64,000 nt of DNA. Source: Akkermansiaceae bacterium (GTDB lineage: Bacteria; Verrucomicrobiota; Verrucomicrobiia; Verrucomicrobiales; Akkermansiaceae). The notes below the pieces were generated by a model. The model did no database searches. It was not told the DNA's origin and worked only from the letters and a program-made list of their open reading frames with translations. Shown here in pieces: positions 30,590 through 39,362 of the stretch. The DNA is taken from assembly GCA_025363295.1 (NCBI GenBank), contig JANYEC010000085.1, forward strand, positions 1 to 64,000, in the 5' to 3' direction. Position numbers and translations under genes: made by a program. Every line of letters begins with the position of its first letter. Positions within the stretch are counted from its first letter, which is position 1.

Positions 30590-32086
30590 ATGGGTAAGCC
30601 AACAGGATTCATGGAAGTGGAACGGAAGAACGATTCCGAAACCGCACCGATCGAGCGTGTTAAAAACTGGCGGGAGTTCAAGGCTCACCCTAACGAAAAG
30701 GACCAACGCGCCCAAGGCTCACGTTGCATGGATTGCGGCACGCCCTTTTGCCACACCGGCCACATGGTTTCCGGTATGGCCAGCGGCTGCCCGGTGAACA
30801 ATCTGATCCCCGAGTGGAACGATCTCATCTTTCGCGGACGTTGGAAGGAAGCTTTGCAACGCCTTCACAAAACTAACAATTTCCCTGAATTCACAGGCCG
30901 TGTTTGTCCCGCTCCTTGTGAAGGTTCGTGCGTGCTGGGCGTGATTCAACCGCCGGTGACCATCAAGAGCAACGAGTGCGCCATCATCGACCGCGGCTGG
31001 GAAGAAGGCTGGGTCACTGCCAAGATTCCGGCGATCCGCACTGGCAAGAAGATCGCCATCGTCGGCTCTGGGCCTTCCGGACTTGCCTGCGCCGACCAGC
31101 TCAACCAAGCTGGCCACAGCGTCACCGTTTTCGAACGCGAGGACCGCGTCGGCGGCTTGCTGATGTATGGAATTCCTAACATGAAGCTCGACAAGGAGCT
31201 CGTCGTCCAGCGCCGGGTGAACTTAATGATCGAGGAAGGAATTGTTTTCAAAACCGGCATCTCTATCGGCAAGGACAGTGACTGGACCACCGAACGCCTG
31301 ATCAAGGATTTCGACTCCGTCGTTCTCTGCTGCGGTGCCACCGCCGGCCGCGATCTCGCGATCGAAAGCCGTGATGCCGAAGGCGTTTATATGGCGATGG
31401 AATTCCTCACCACAAACACTCGCTATCAGCTCGACCACAAGTTCGACGGTACTAACCCACCACTCAATGCCACGGGCAAAGACGTCGTCGTGATCGGCGG
31501 AGGTGACACCGGCACCGACTGCGTGGGCACGAGCTTGCGCCACGGTTGCAAGAGCGTGATCCAGTTAGAAATCATGCCGCAACCACCTGAAAAGCGCGCG
31601 CCTAACAACCCATGGCCTGAGTGGCCGAAGGTTTACAAAATGGACTACGGCCAAGAAGAAGCCGCCGCAATCCAAGGCCGCGATCCACGCCACTACCTTG
31701 TCCAGACCAAGCGATTCATCAAGGACGCCGCAGGCAAACTCACTGGCCTCGAAATCGTCGAAATCGAATGGGCAAAGGACGATCAAGGTCGCTTCGTTCC
31801 CAAAGACGTCGAAGGCACGCTGCGCGTCATTCCCTGCCAACTCGCTCTGCTCGCCATGGGCTTCACCGGCCCTGAGCAGGAAGTGATTTCTAAGTTTGCT
31901 TTGGAAATTGACGCCCGCTCAAACGTCAAAGCCGAGCACGGGACATTCACCACTAACATCCCCGGAGTCTTCGCTGCGGGAGACGTTCGCCGCGGTCAAT
32001 CGCTCGTCGTCTGGGCCATCAACGAAGGCCGTGGTGCCGCACGCGAATGCGACCGCTTCTTAATGGGTTCCACGAACTTGCCTTGA
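30590..32086 (+). CDS. gltD: glutamate synthase small subunit
   Basis: This is the 498-residue GOGAT beta subunit. It passes electrons from NAD(P)H through FAD and two 4Fe-4S clusters to GltB. N-terminal cysteine groups are [22 protein letters not shown] and [11 protein letters not shown]. The FAD-binding [18 protein letters not shown] and the NAD(P)H-binding [15 protein letters not shown] motifs are intact, and [19 protein letters not shown] ends the FAD domain. It is in an operon with gltB; the next small gene starts 4 bp after the stop. Confidence 0.98.
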   Translation: MGKPTGFMEVERKNDSETAPIERVKNWREFKAHPNEKDQRAQGSRCMDCGTPFCHTGHMVSGMASGCPVNNLIPEWNDLIFRGRWKEALQRLHKTNNFPEFTGRVCPAPCEGSCVLGVIQPPVTIKSNECAIIDRGWEEGWVTAKIPAIRTGKKIAIVGSGPSGLACADQLNQAGHSVTVFEREDRVGGLLMYGIPNMKLDKELVVQRRVNLMIEEGIVFKTGISIGKDSDWTTERLIKDFDSVVLCCGATAGRDLAIESRDAEGVYMAMEFLTTNTRYQLDHKFDGTNPPLNATGKDVVVIGGGDTGTDCVGTSLRHGCKSVIQLEIMPQPPEKRAPNNPWPEWPKVYKMDYGQEEAAAIQGRDPRHYLVQTKRFIKDAAGKLTGLEIVEIEWAKDDQGRFVPKDVEGTLRVIPCQLALLAMGFTGPEQEVISKFALEIDARSNVKAEHGTFTTNIPGVFAAGDVRRGQSLVVWAINEGRGAARECDRFLMGSTNLP

Positions 32087-32090
32087 TCGA

Positions 32091-32534
32091 ATGCTACCGA
32101 CTTCCCGCGCCTGGCTGAACGCCTTGCGACTCGGCCTACTCGCAAGCGCGTGCGGTTGGGGGATTTCGTTTTTCTTCACGTTTTCGCCTTGGGAGGTCGC
32201 GACTCGCCAACTGTATGAAATGGGAGCGGGCATCGTCCCCTATGATCCTCTGCTGAGTTATTGGATGAGGATGGCCTCAGCGGCGTTCGGCTGCATCGGA
32301 ATCGCTTCCGCTCTCGCATGTGCCGCCCCCCATTCCTACCTCGGGCTCATTCGCCTTCTCGGCCCGTTTCATTTTTTCATCGGGATCACACTCGCTGTTG
32401 CAGCCTATCAGAATCATCTATCACCCACGCTGCATCCCACATTCATCCCGGACATCACGTTCTGTTTGATTGCGGGGGTGTTGATCCAACTGCCGCTCAT
32501 CCACGGATGGTGGACTCAACCGAAAAACAGTTAG
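32091..32534 (+). CDS. small integral membrane protein downstream of gltD
   Basis: The 147-residue product has about four hydrophobic helices (LGLLASACGWGISFFFTF, AAFGCIGIASALACAA, LLGPFHFFIGITLAVAA, ITFCLIAGVLIQLPLIHGW). It starts 4 bp after the gltD stop and so is likely translated from the same message. I do not recognise the family and no catalytic motif is seen. The link to glutamate synthesis is positional only. Confidence 0.75.
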   Translation: MLPTSRAWLNALRLGLLASACGWGISFFFTFSPWEVATRQLYEMGAGIVPYDPLLSYWMRMASAAFGCIGIASALACAAPHSYLGLIRLLGPFHFFIGITLAVAAYQNHLSPTLHPTFIPDITFCLIAGVLIQLPLIHGWWTQPKNS

Positions 32535-32733
32535 ATCAATCCAAGCCAGACTTGGTTGGCTAAGCTTCGCATCCAATGGCCAGTCATCCTGACGAGCAGC
32601 TTTAGAAATCGGCGAAGCGGTGAGATTCGCAGTGAGGGCGAATGTAAATAAATTGGGTAGGTGTATGGTGGATTTGTTGGTGATGAGCGTTTCCGCATTC
32701 CCATTTCCAAAGCAAGATGAAGCTCCTCGGCCG

Positions 32734-33879
32734 TTATGGATCGAGCCGGTGAACCAGGCGGACGTAGTCGGTTTCTCCCGTGAATGCCTCGCGGTTCTCG
32801 GCCATACAGCGGGTCTTAAGCGTTTGCCAGTCCGATTGAGAAAGCGTTTCAAAGAAGTGAAACAAACTTTCATCAAGCGGCTCGGCAAAGGTCCAGCCTA
32901 ACTCGTGCTGTTCGATCCATCGACCGGTTTCAGTGTTTCTAGCAGAAATTACCGGGACACCGAAACAGCCGCCTTCATAAATCCGGTTAGGCAATAACCA
33001 TGCAGAGTTACCGTTAGGATCGCTCATATCGAAAGCCCAGTTGAAGTCGATCCCAGCATACATTTCTGCGAGATCGTCCGGGTAAGTGTAGGGGCCAAGA
33101 AATTGGAAGTTGGACAGAGTTCCTAACAATGTATCAAAATCATCAGCTATGGTTCCTGCGGGATAACCACGCAGCACGAAGCGCACCCGGTCGCCTAACT
33201 TCAGTGCGAGAGCGTGCATAATTTCGAGACTGCGCTCGCAGCGTAGTGCGCCGAAACACCCGATCACCCACGGCCTCCCTGATGCGATGGGACCGGTGTC
33301 CTCTATGATTGCGGGCGGGAGTCGATGACTGGGATAGACTTTATTTTCTAGCAGAAAAACTTCTCCCGTGTAGCCTTGGATTGGTTCGAAGTAGTTTCTG
33401 ATAAATCCCGGAGAAGTAGTAACTAACAATGAGGTGCGCTTGAGCACGAAACGCTCGATGCTGCGGAGAATTTTAGAAATGATACCACTCCCTGTCATGG
33501 CAGGTTGGATGTCAGCAAGTTCGAGCACCAGCGGCACACGGCGACCCGCGAAAAATCGACCTAGCAGCGCGAGCAACGCGTTGTCGGTGTTGACAACGTA
33601 GAGGGTGGAACACTTTCCCAAGCGCTGTCGATGCTTCCACAGGATACCCACACATTTCGCAAAAACTAACAGGCGTTGGAAATAGCGACGGTTGTAGGTC
33701 GTGCCGAGATGAATGTTTTCCCAGGTGGGAGGGACATCCGCCTTGTCGCGGACGCGGTGGAAGGTGAAACCGATGACTTTTTTGCCCTGCGCTTGGAGCG
33801 CTGCGATCCGCTTCATCACCCGAGCATCGCCGCGTTCGTGGGCGAAGAAGGCGATGGGTGAGGGCTCGTGGGCTGACAT
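32734..33879 (-). CDS. glycosyltransferase, GT4-like
   Basis: The start is placed at Met11 of the track ORF (33879, MSAHEPSPIAFFAHERGD). The protein has the GT-B layout: an N-terminal domain with VVNTDNALLALLGRFFAGRR and VLELADIQPAMTG, a linker with LLVTTSPGFIRNYF, and a C-terminal nucleotide-binding domain with WVIGCFGALRCERSLEIMHA, LGPYTYPDDLAEMYAGIDF and NRIYEGGCFGVPVISAR, in which E and G match donor-binding positions. Donor and acceptor are unknown. It stands alone, so a polysaccharide role is only likely by family. Confidence 0.87.
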   Translation of the reverse strand: MSAHEPSPIAFFAHERGDARVMKRIAALQAQGKKVIGFTFHRVRDKADVPPTWENIHLGTTYNRRYFQRLLVFAKCVGILWKHRQRLGKCSTLYVVNTDNALLALLGRFFAGRRVPLVLELADIQPAMTGSGIISKILRSIERFVLKRTSLLVTTSPGFIRNYFEPIQGYTGEVFLLENKVYPSHRLPPAIIEDTGPIASGRPWVIGCFGALRCERSLEIMHALALKLGDRVRFVLRGYPAGTIADDFDTLLGTLSNFQFLGPYTYPDDLAEMYAGIDFNWAFDMSDPNGNSAWLLPNRIYEGGCFGVPVISARNTETGRWIEQHELGWTFAEPLDESLFHFFETLSQSDWQTLKTRCMAENREAFTGETDYVRLVHRLDP

Positions 33880-33955
33880 ACCGGATAAAACGAAAGTCCG
33901 CGTCAGCAAATGAGTGGCAACGACCTGTGGGTCATTTCTTCATGCTGCCTTAGGT

Positions 33956-33989
33956 GAGAAGAAACAATAAGGTCCCTGCTCCTTATTTG
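33956..33989. repeat. short palindromic repeat, second copy of a sequence inside the giant gene
   Basis: The core AATAAGG-tccctgct-CCTTATT forms a perfect 7-bp stem. About 31 bp here match 7004-7034 with four differences, including the central GTCCCTGCTC versus ATCCCTGCTC. The other copy lies within codons of the giant minus-strand gene. This is probably a REP-like intergenic family. Confidence 0.6.
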
Positions 33990-34038
33990 GCAAGCGCCAC
34001 AGCCGTGGCATTCCCGCCTAGCGGAAATGCAAAGTCGC

Positions 34039-34209
34039 TTAATCCGCCAGCCCCCTCGCGTAAACATCCTGCTCGGTGAAAACGATCATCATCGGTCGGC
34101 AGCAAATTTCGCAATCATAGTCCACTTCAGTCGGCATCTCACCGGGATGCGGGACGACCACTTCGAAGACTTCGAAACAAGTCGGGCAGGTGACGCTGGC
34201 GTAATCCAT
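34039..34209 (-). CDS. CPXCG-motif small cysteine-rich protein
   Basis: This small protein (56 residues from Met at 34209; the track frame adds 14) has two CxxC-type knuckles, VTCPTCFEVFEV and YDCEICCRPM, a probable zinc ribbon. The CPXCG family is a group of short bacterial proteins of unknown function found in many Gram-negatives. The later Met is preferred because family members begin just before the first knuckle. Confidence 0.75.
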   Translation of the reverse strand: MDYASVTCPTCFEVFEVVVPHPGEMPTEVDYDCEICCRPMMIVFTEQDVYARGLAD

Positions 34210-34302
34210 GAGACAGTCTCGCACCGTGAGAGGACTTTTCCAAGCCTGCATGTCAATTCAGTAAGCTTGCAAGCACTGCCTGCCCTGCCATTCTGAGCGC
34301 GG

Positions 34303-34650
34303 ATGAGCGAGAAGACATTGTTCGAAAAAATCTGCGACAAGGAAATTCCGGCGAAGATCGTTTATGAAGATGAGCGCTGCATCGCATTTCGCGACATTTC
34401 TCCGCAGGCTCCGGTGCATATCCTAATCATTCCGCGCAAACCGATTCCTCGGGTGGTGCTGGCCACGACGGAGGATGAAGCCCTGCTAGGTCACCTGCTA
34501 CTCACCGCCGGAAAAGTTGCCCGCAGCGAGGGCATGGCGGAATCCGGTTTCAGGCTGGTCATCAATAACGGGCCGGACGGCGGCGAGGCAGTGCCGCATT
34601 TGCATGTGCATTTGCTAGGCGGGCGTCAAATGGAATGGCCACCCGGTTAG
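34303..34650 (+). CDS. HIT family nucleotide-binding hydrolase (HinT-like)
   Basis: The 115-residue product carries the histidine triad PHLHVHLLGGRQM and the family start TLFEKICDKEIPAKIVYEDE. HinT proteins hydrolyse adenosine phosphoramidates and acyl-adenylates in the cytoplasm. Length and motifs are normal. The lipase-like gene follows after 13 bp on the same strand. Confidence 0.95.
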   Translation: MSEKTLFEKICDKEIPAKIVYEDERCIAFRDISPQAPVHILIIPRKPIPRVVLATTEDEALLGHLLLTAGKVARSEGMAESGFRLVINNGPDGGEAVPHLHVHLLGGRQMEWPPG

Positions 34651-34663
34651 ATTCCCCCCCTGT

Positions 34664-35323
34664 ATGAAACTCCGATTTTTCCCATTTTTCTCGGCCTTGC
34701 TCATGGCTGGCCCTTCGTGCGCCGCTAGTCCTCCGGCAGCCCGAACAGGCCAACGGGTGGTTCTGGTGCATGGATTTCTGGAAACCGGTAACACATTCAA
34801 AATGCTCAAGGAACGTCTCGAAAAACGCGGCATTGAATGCTTCGTGCCGCGCCTCAATCCGAGCGATGGCCGCGGCGGATTAGAGACACTTGCACTCCAT
34901 CTGAAGCATGACATCGACGCGAAATTCGGCCCCGAAGATCCCATCAGCATCGTCGCCTTCAGCATGGGCGGGGTGATCAGCCGCCAATATTTACAAGTGC
35001 TCGGTGGAGCGGCGCGTTGCCAGAAGTTCATCACCATTTCCTCACCCCATCACGGCACGAACGCTGCCTGGCTTTACCCAACGAAAGGTGTTGAGGAAAT
35101 GCGTCCCGGCAGCGAGTTTCTAGCAAATTTAGAACGCACCCAGGGCGCACTTGGGGATATGCCCGTGACCTCCTATCGAACGCCGCTGGACTTGATCATC
35201 CTGCCTCCCAGTAACTCGGTCTGGAGTCGCGCAGAAAATCTAGCAGTTCCAGCACTGCTGCATCCGCTGATGCTAACGGACACACGCGTGATCGATGGCG
35301 TGGAGCAGCGTTTGGTAAAATGA
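34664..35323 (+). CDS. secreted alpha/beta-hydrolase, lipase/esterase-like
   Basis: The 219-residue protein begins with a signal-like segment (FFPFFSALLMAGPSCAAS), possibly a lipobox. RVVLVHGFLETGNTF is the oxyanion-side loop and IVAFSMGGVISRQYL the nucleophile elbow, with A-x-S-x-G in place of G-x-S-x-G, as in Bacillus LipA-type enzymes. An acid and histidine follow in the C-terminal third (LTDTRVIDG region), less clearly. It probably hydrolyses esters in the envelope or outside. The stop lies at the edge of a bidirectional terminator. Confidence 0.85.
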   Translation: MKLRFFPFFSALLMAGPSCAASPPAARTGQRVVLVHGFLETGNTFKMLKERLEKRGIECFVPRLNPSDGRGGLETLALHLKHDIDAKFGPEDPISIVAFSMGGVISRQYLQVLGGAARCQKFITISSPHHGTNAAWLYPTKGVEEMRPGSEFLANLERTQGALGDMPVTSYRTPLDLIILPPSNSVWSRAENLAVPALLHPLMLTDTRVIDGVEQRLVK

Positions 35324-35358
35324 AAATCCCGTGCCTCACGAGGGAAGCACGGGATTTT
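35323..35358. terminator. bidirectional terminator between lipase and rlpA genes
   Basis: The arms AAAATCCCGTGC and GCACGGGATTTT are perfect 12-bp complements around a 12-nt loop, with A-run and T-run at the ends. It ends both the plus-strand lipase unit and the minus-strand rlpA gene. Confidence 0.9.
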
Positions 35359-35383
35359 CGGGTTAGGAGGGGAGTCGGAAGGT

Positions 35384-35833
35384 TCAGTTGCCTTCCGTCG
35401 CGATTTTACCGAGCACTTCCACTCGGACGGCAGTGACGCCGCTGTGTACAAAACCGAGTCGCTCCGCAGAGCCAATGGTAACGTCGATGATGCGTCCTTT
35501 GACATAAGGACCGCGATCGGTGATCGTCACCACTTCGGATTTGCCATTCGCCTCATTGGTCACGCGCACCTTCGTTCCCATGGGGAGCGTTTTGTGAGCG
35601 GCCGTGAAGGCAGTGTTCGAGAGGCGTTCGCCACTGGCGGTGCGCGTTCCATAATTGGTCGCGACAGAATACCAGGAGGCTTTGCCAAGTTGTGTGGACC
35701 GCACCGCATATTGCGGATCGTCCGGGTTGTTTCGATGGTTTGTGTTAGCATTCCCAGTTGACGCGCAACTGGGAACAAGGATGACGCCGGCGATTGCCAG
35801 GGCCACGGATCTTAGTTTCCGGGTCATGTTCAT
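35384..35833 (-). CDS. rlpA: RlpA-like septal ring lytic transglycosylase lipoprotein
   Basis: The start is placed at Met61 of the track ORF (35833), giving a lipoprotein signal with lipobox VPSC. The double-psi beta-barrel shows as GKASWYSVATNYGTRTASGE, LPMGTKVRVTNEANGKSEVV and TITDRGPYVKGRIIDVTIGS, including the catalytic Asp of the DRGP motif. RlpA cleaves denuded glycan strands at the septum. There is no SPOR domain; the protein ends soon after the barrel. The short form is common outside Pseudomonas and Escherichia. Confidence 0.93.
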   Translation of the reverse strand: MNMTRKLRSVALAIAGVILVPSCASTGNANTNHRNNPDDPQYAVRSTQLGKASWYSVATNYGTRTASGERLSNTAFTAAHKTLPMGTKVRVTNEANGKSEVVTITDRGPYVKGRIIDVTIGSAERLGFVHSGVTAVRVEVLGKIATEGN

Positions 35834-36105
35834 CGTGTTTAGTCCCCTTTGGGGCGCGGCTGGCATAAGCGCTTCAGAATGTGGAAACAAGACAAAAATG
35901 CCGACTACAAATGGAGGATAAAACCCCCAAAACACGGGAGATAAATGGTAAGTATTACGGATATCCTTACTAAAAAAACTTAATTTTTGGGTCCAATTTG
36001 GACGGATTTCCAAGAATTCCTCGCCGCCGAGTCGTGACCCGCCAAGGGCAAAATCTTCATGGATAATTTCGCTAACTTGGCGGCTAGTATTGACGCCTTC
36101 CTCAA

Positions 36106-37023
36106 TTAGCCATCTGTGAAGTAATCGGAATCGATCCTCTTCACTTCATAGTTCGAAGCGGTCGCCACTCCCACCCCATGGTCGAACATCAACTTCGTGA
36201 GGCGTGCTCCATCAATCAAGATGATCTTGCTCTCAATCCGAGACGTGTAATCGACGGCCTCCCCAGTGAATGTCGATGTCGTGATAAAAATTCCTTTCCT
36301 CGCTCTCTGGCCCTGAAGAGCTCCAGCAAATTTCTGAATTTCAGGGCGCCCAACAGTTCCTTCCCAGCGCTTCGCTTGCAAATAGATGATATCTAGCCCT
36401 AGAGGATCTTCCTTAATAATACCATCGATTCCCTCATCACCTGAACGTCCAAGCGCCTCACCCGCATCTTTGCGGCTGCCTCCGTACCCCATTCTTACCA
36501 CTAAATCTACCACCACCCGCTCAAGGAACTCTGGTGGAGAACTTTTGATCTGAGCTAGGAGCTCACTCTCAATCTGTCTCCGAACCTGCACATACGCATT
36601 CTCTAGCAATTCTTCGGGCGTCTGAGAGTCTTGGATTCCCAGCTCAGGAGAGTCGATCTCTTCTTCGCCAGGGGTTTTGCGACGGTTGCGGAATTCTCGA
36701 TACTCTTCATAACCATTGAGGACACGCAGGTCGATTCGCTCGGGGTGTGTCCGTAACGACTCATGCCCTCGATCTGTGATCATTGAGACCCCTCTACGAG
36801 GCGCTGTGAGTAAGCCCGCTTGAGTAATGTGGGACTTCGCCCAGCCAATGCGGTTATCGAATAGGCGGGCACCGCCACTGGGTAACAGCTCGCGGCGTTC
36901 ATCGTCCGCCAGACCAAACTGGTAAGCGAGTTGAGCTACTAAATCGCGATTGAGGTGCTCTTTCCCATCAGCATGTGCTTCTAAAAGGGGCCGCATCAGA
37001 GACTGAAAATCGGGTATCGGCAT
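36106..37023 (-). CDS. mrr: Mrr-type type IV restriction endonuclease
   Basis: The 305-residue product has an N-terminal winged-helix Mrr domain (MPIPDFQSLMRPLLEAHADG, IGWAKSHITQAGLL) and a C-terminal PD-(D/E)XK-type nuclease domain with GSRKDAGEALGRSGDEGID and IIYLQAKRWEG, in which D and Q-x-K form the active site. Mrr cuts modified DNA without a partner methylase. It is isolated, flanked by unrelated genes and AT-richer intergenic DNA, which suggests gain by transfer. Confidence 0.93.
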   Translation of the reverse strand: MPIPDFQSLMRPLLEAHADGKEHLNRDLVAQLAYQFGLADDERRELLPSGGARLFDNRIGWAKSHITQAGLLTAPRRGVSMITDRGHESLRTHPERIDLRVLNGYEEYREFRNRRKTPGEEEIDSPELGIQDSQTPEELLENAYVQVRRQIESELLAQIKSSPPEFLERVVVDLVVRMGYGGSRKDAGEALGRSGDEGIDGIIKEDPLGLDIIYLQAKRWEGTVGRPEIQKFAGALQGQRARKGIFITTSTFTGEAVDYTSRIESKIILIDGARLTKLMFDHGVGVATASNYEVKRIDSDYFTDG

Positions 37024-37185
37024 GATTGGTTCTATATTCGACTAACAGTTTATTTCCCCCCCAAGAATGTGCATACATTCCAGTGGAGACGCAATTCTAA
37101 TCCAATATTGAAATCCTGCGGATCATCCACAGATCACTTTTTAGGATTTCCCATCAGCCTCTTGCTTGCGTAAACTCCACGCGAG

Positions 37186-37707
37186 ATGTCTGACTCCCTC
37201 CGTTCTGCGATCCGTAATGTGGTTGATTTTCCGAAACCGGGGATCATTTTCAAGGACATCACACCGATCCTTAGCAACGGTGCCCTTTTCCGCGAGTCCA
37301 TCGACCTGCTTTGCGCGACGGCCGGAGGGGTAAAAATCGACAAAGTGGTGGGCATCGATGCGCGCGGTTTCATTTTCGCGGCCGCCGTGGCCGATCGTTT
37401 GGGGGCGGGCTTCATTCCGGTGAGGAAAAAAGGAAAGTTGCCGTGGCAAACGTTAGAAGCATCCTACTCGCTCGAATATGGCGATTCTATTGTCCAACTT
37501 CATAAAGACGCGATCCAACCCGGCGAATCCATTTTGCTAGTGGATGACCTGCTCGCCACCGGAGGAACTGCCGCCGCCGCCGTGCAACTGCTAGAAGAAC
37601 TCGGTGCAAATCTCATCGGCATTTCAGTACTCATCGAACTGTGCTTCCTGAATGGCCGGGAAAAACTCAGCCCCCACACGGTCCATTCCATTTTAACCTA
37701 CGAGTGA
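37186..37707 (+). CDS. apt: adenine phosphoribosyltransferase
   Basis: This type I PRTase salvages adenine to AMP with PRPP. It has the family start RNVVDFPKPGIIFKDITPIL, the segment VVGIDARGFIF, and the PRPP-binding loop LLVDDLLATGGTAAAA. Length 173 aa is normal. It is cytoplasmic; pgi follows on the same strand after about 95 bp, probably as a separate unit. Confidence 0.97.
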   Translation: MSDSLRSAIRNVVDFPKPGIIFKDITPILSNGALFRESIDLLCATAGGVKIDKVVGIDARGFIFAAAVADRLGAGFIPVRKKGKLPWQTLEASYSLEYGDSIVQLHKDAIQPGESILLVDDLLATGGTAAAAVQLLEELGANLIGISVLIELCFLNGREKLSPHTVHSILTYE

Positions 37708-37802
37708 TTACATGATTCGCATTGATCATTCTCCCACCGCTTTTTCATATCCTTTAGTCTTCTCTACTCACTAATTATTACTCACTTTAATTTCACACCA
37801 CG

Positions 37803-39356
37803 ATGTCCTGGCCATCCTACAATCAAAGTCTCGTCCGCTACCCCCAACACGGATTCTCACTCGATCTATCTCTGATGGACATCGAGCCTACTTATGTCGC
37901 CGCGCTGGCACCGAAAATCGCCAAGGCCTTTGCCGACATGGGAGCCGTTGAGTCCGGGGCGATCGCGAACCCCGATGAAGGGCGCATGGTCGGCCACTAT
38001 TGGCTGCGAAATGCTGATCTCGCACCGACCGAAGAAATCAAAAAATCGATCACCGAGCCTCTCTCGGCGCTCAAGCATTTTGCGGAAAAAATCCACACAG
38101 GAACCATCCACCCACCGAAGGGCGGAAGCTTTAAACAAGTTCTGCTGATTGGCATCGGCGGGTCGGCGCTCGGCCCACAACTCGTGTGTGAGGCTATTGG
38201 CCAGAACGCACGGCTGCCGCTTTACTTTTTCGATAACACCGATCCTGCCGGCATGGACAGCGTGATTGCTAGACTTTCAAAAATCGGTCTCGATAAAACC
38301 CTCGTGCTCGTCATTTCAAAATCCGGCGGCACTGCCGAAACCCGCAACGGCATGCTCGAAGCCAAGGCCGCCTTTGAGGCCGCGGGCCTCGACTTCGGCC
38401 GCCATACTGCTGCCGTCACTGGCACGGGATCCAAGCTCGATCAATACGCCGCCGAACATCATTTCATCGCCACCTTTCCGATGGAAGATTGGGTGGGTGG
38501 GCGCACTTCCGTGCTCTCCACCGTCGGCCTTGTGCCCGCCGCACTGCAAGGCCTCGATATCGATGCCCTGCTCGCCGGTGCCGCTGCGATGGATGTGGAA
38601 ACACGCAAACAGGACGCCGCCAAAAACGCAGCCATGCAGCTCGCCATCGCTTGGCATAGCGCGACGAACGGCAAGGGTGAAAAGGACATGGTCGTGCTGC
38701 CCTACAAGGATTCGCTCGTGCTGTTTTCCAAATACCTCCAACAGTTAGTAATGGAGTCGTTAGGCAAGGAACATGATCTCGATGGCAAGGTCGTGAACCA
38801 AGGGATCGCCGTTTACGGCAACAAAGGCTCCACCGATCAACATGCCTACGTCCAACAACTCCGCGACGGGGTGAACAATTTTTTCGCCACTTTCATCGAA
38901 GTGAGAAAAGGCCGTAGTGGCCACAGCATCGAAGTCGATCCCGGCACCACCACTGCGGACTACCTACAGGGTTTCCTGCGCGGCACCCGCAAAGCGCTGC
39001 ACGATTCCGGGCGCAAGTCCGTCACGATCTCCATCCCTGAAGTCACGCCTTTCCAACTCGGTCTGCTCATTGCACTCTTCGAACGCACTGTTTCGTTCTA
39101 CGCCTCACTGGTTAACATCAATGCCTATCACCAACCCGGTGTGGAAGCAGGGAAAAAAGCCGCAGGTGCATTTATCGAAACTCTCACCAAAGTCCGCGGC
39201 CACCTCACTGCCTCCGCGAAAACGGCCGAGGCCGTGGCCACAGAAATCGATGCCGATCCAGAGGACGTCTATCACTGCCTTACCCATCTATCAGCAAACG
39301 GCGAGGTCCAGATCTCTATCGGAAAAACTCCAGCAGAGGATCAATTCAGACTCTGA
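37803..39356 (+). CDS. pgi: glucose-6-phosphate isomerase
   Basis: This enzyme interconverts glucose 6-phosphate and fructose 6-phosphate. The 517-residue protein shows the SIS folds: LLIGIGGSALGPQLV, VISKSGGTAETRNG and VGGRTSVLSTVG, and the C-terminal NINAYHQPGVEAGKKA signature near the catalytic Lys. The architecture matches the cyanobacterial/verrucomicrobial form rather than Escherichia Pgi, with a C-terminal extension (about 70 residues) that looks like a winged helix (DPEDVYHCLTHLSANGEVQI). It converges with the six-gene operon, 6 bp apart. Confidence 0.95.
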   Translation: MSWPSYNQSLVRYPQHGFSLDLSLMDIEPTYVAALAPKIAKAFADMGAVESGAIANPDEGRMVGHYWLRNADLAPTEEIKKSITEPLSALKHFAEKIHTGTIHPPKGGSFKQVLLIGIGGSALGPQLVCEAIGQNARLPLYFFDNTDPAGMDSVIARLSKIGLDKTLVLVISKSGGTAETRNGMLEAKAAFEAAGLDFGRHTAAVTGTGSKLDQYAAEHHFIATFPMEDWVGGRTSVLSTVGLVPAALQGLDIDALLAGAAAMDVETRKQDAAKNAAMQLAIAWHSATNGKGEKDMVVLPYKDSLVLFSKYLQQLVMESLGKEHDLDGKVVNQGIAVYGNKGSTDQHAYVQQLRDGVNNFFATFIEVRKGRSGHSIEVDPGTTTADYLQGFLRGTRKALHDSGRKSVTISIPEVTPFQLGLLIALFERTVSFYASLVNINAYHQPGVEAGKKAAGAFIETLTKVRGHLTASAKTAEAVATEIDADPEDVYHCLTHLSANGEVQISIGKTPAEDQFRL

Positions 39357-39362
39357 GCCTGC

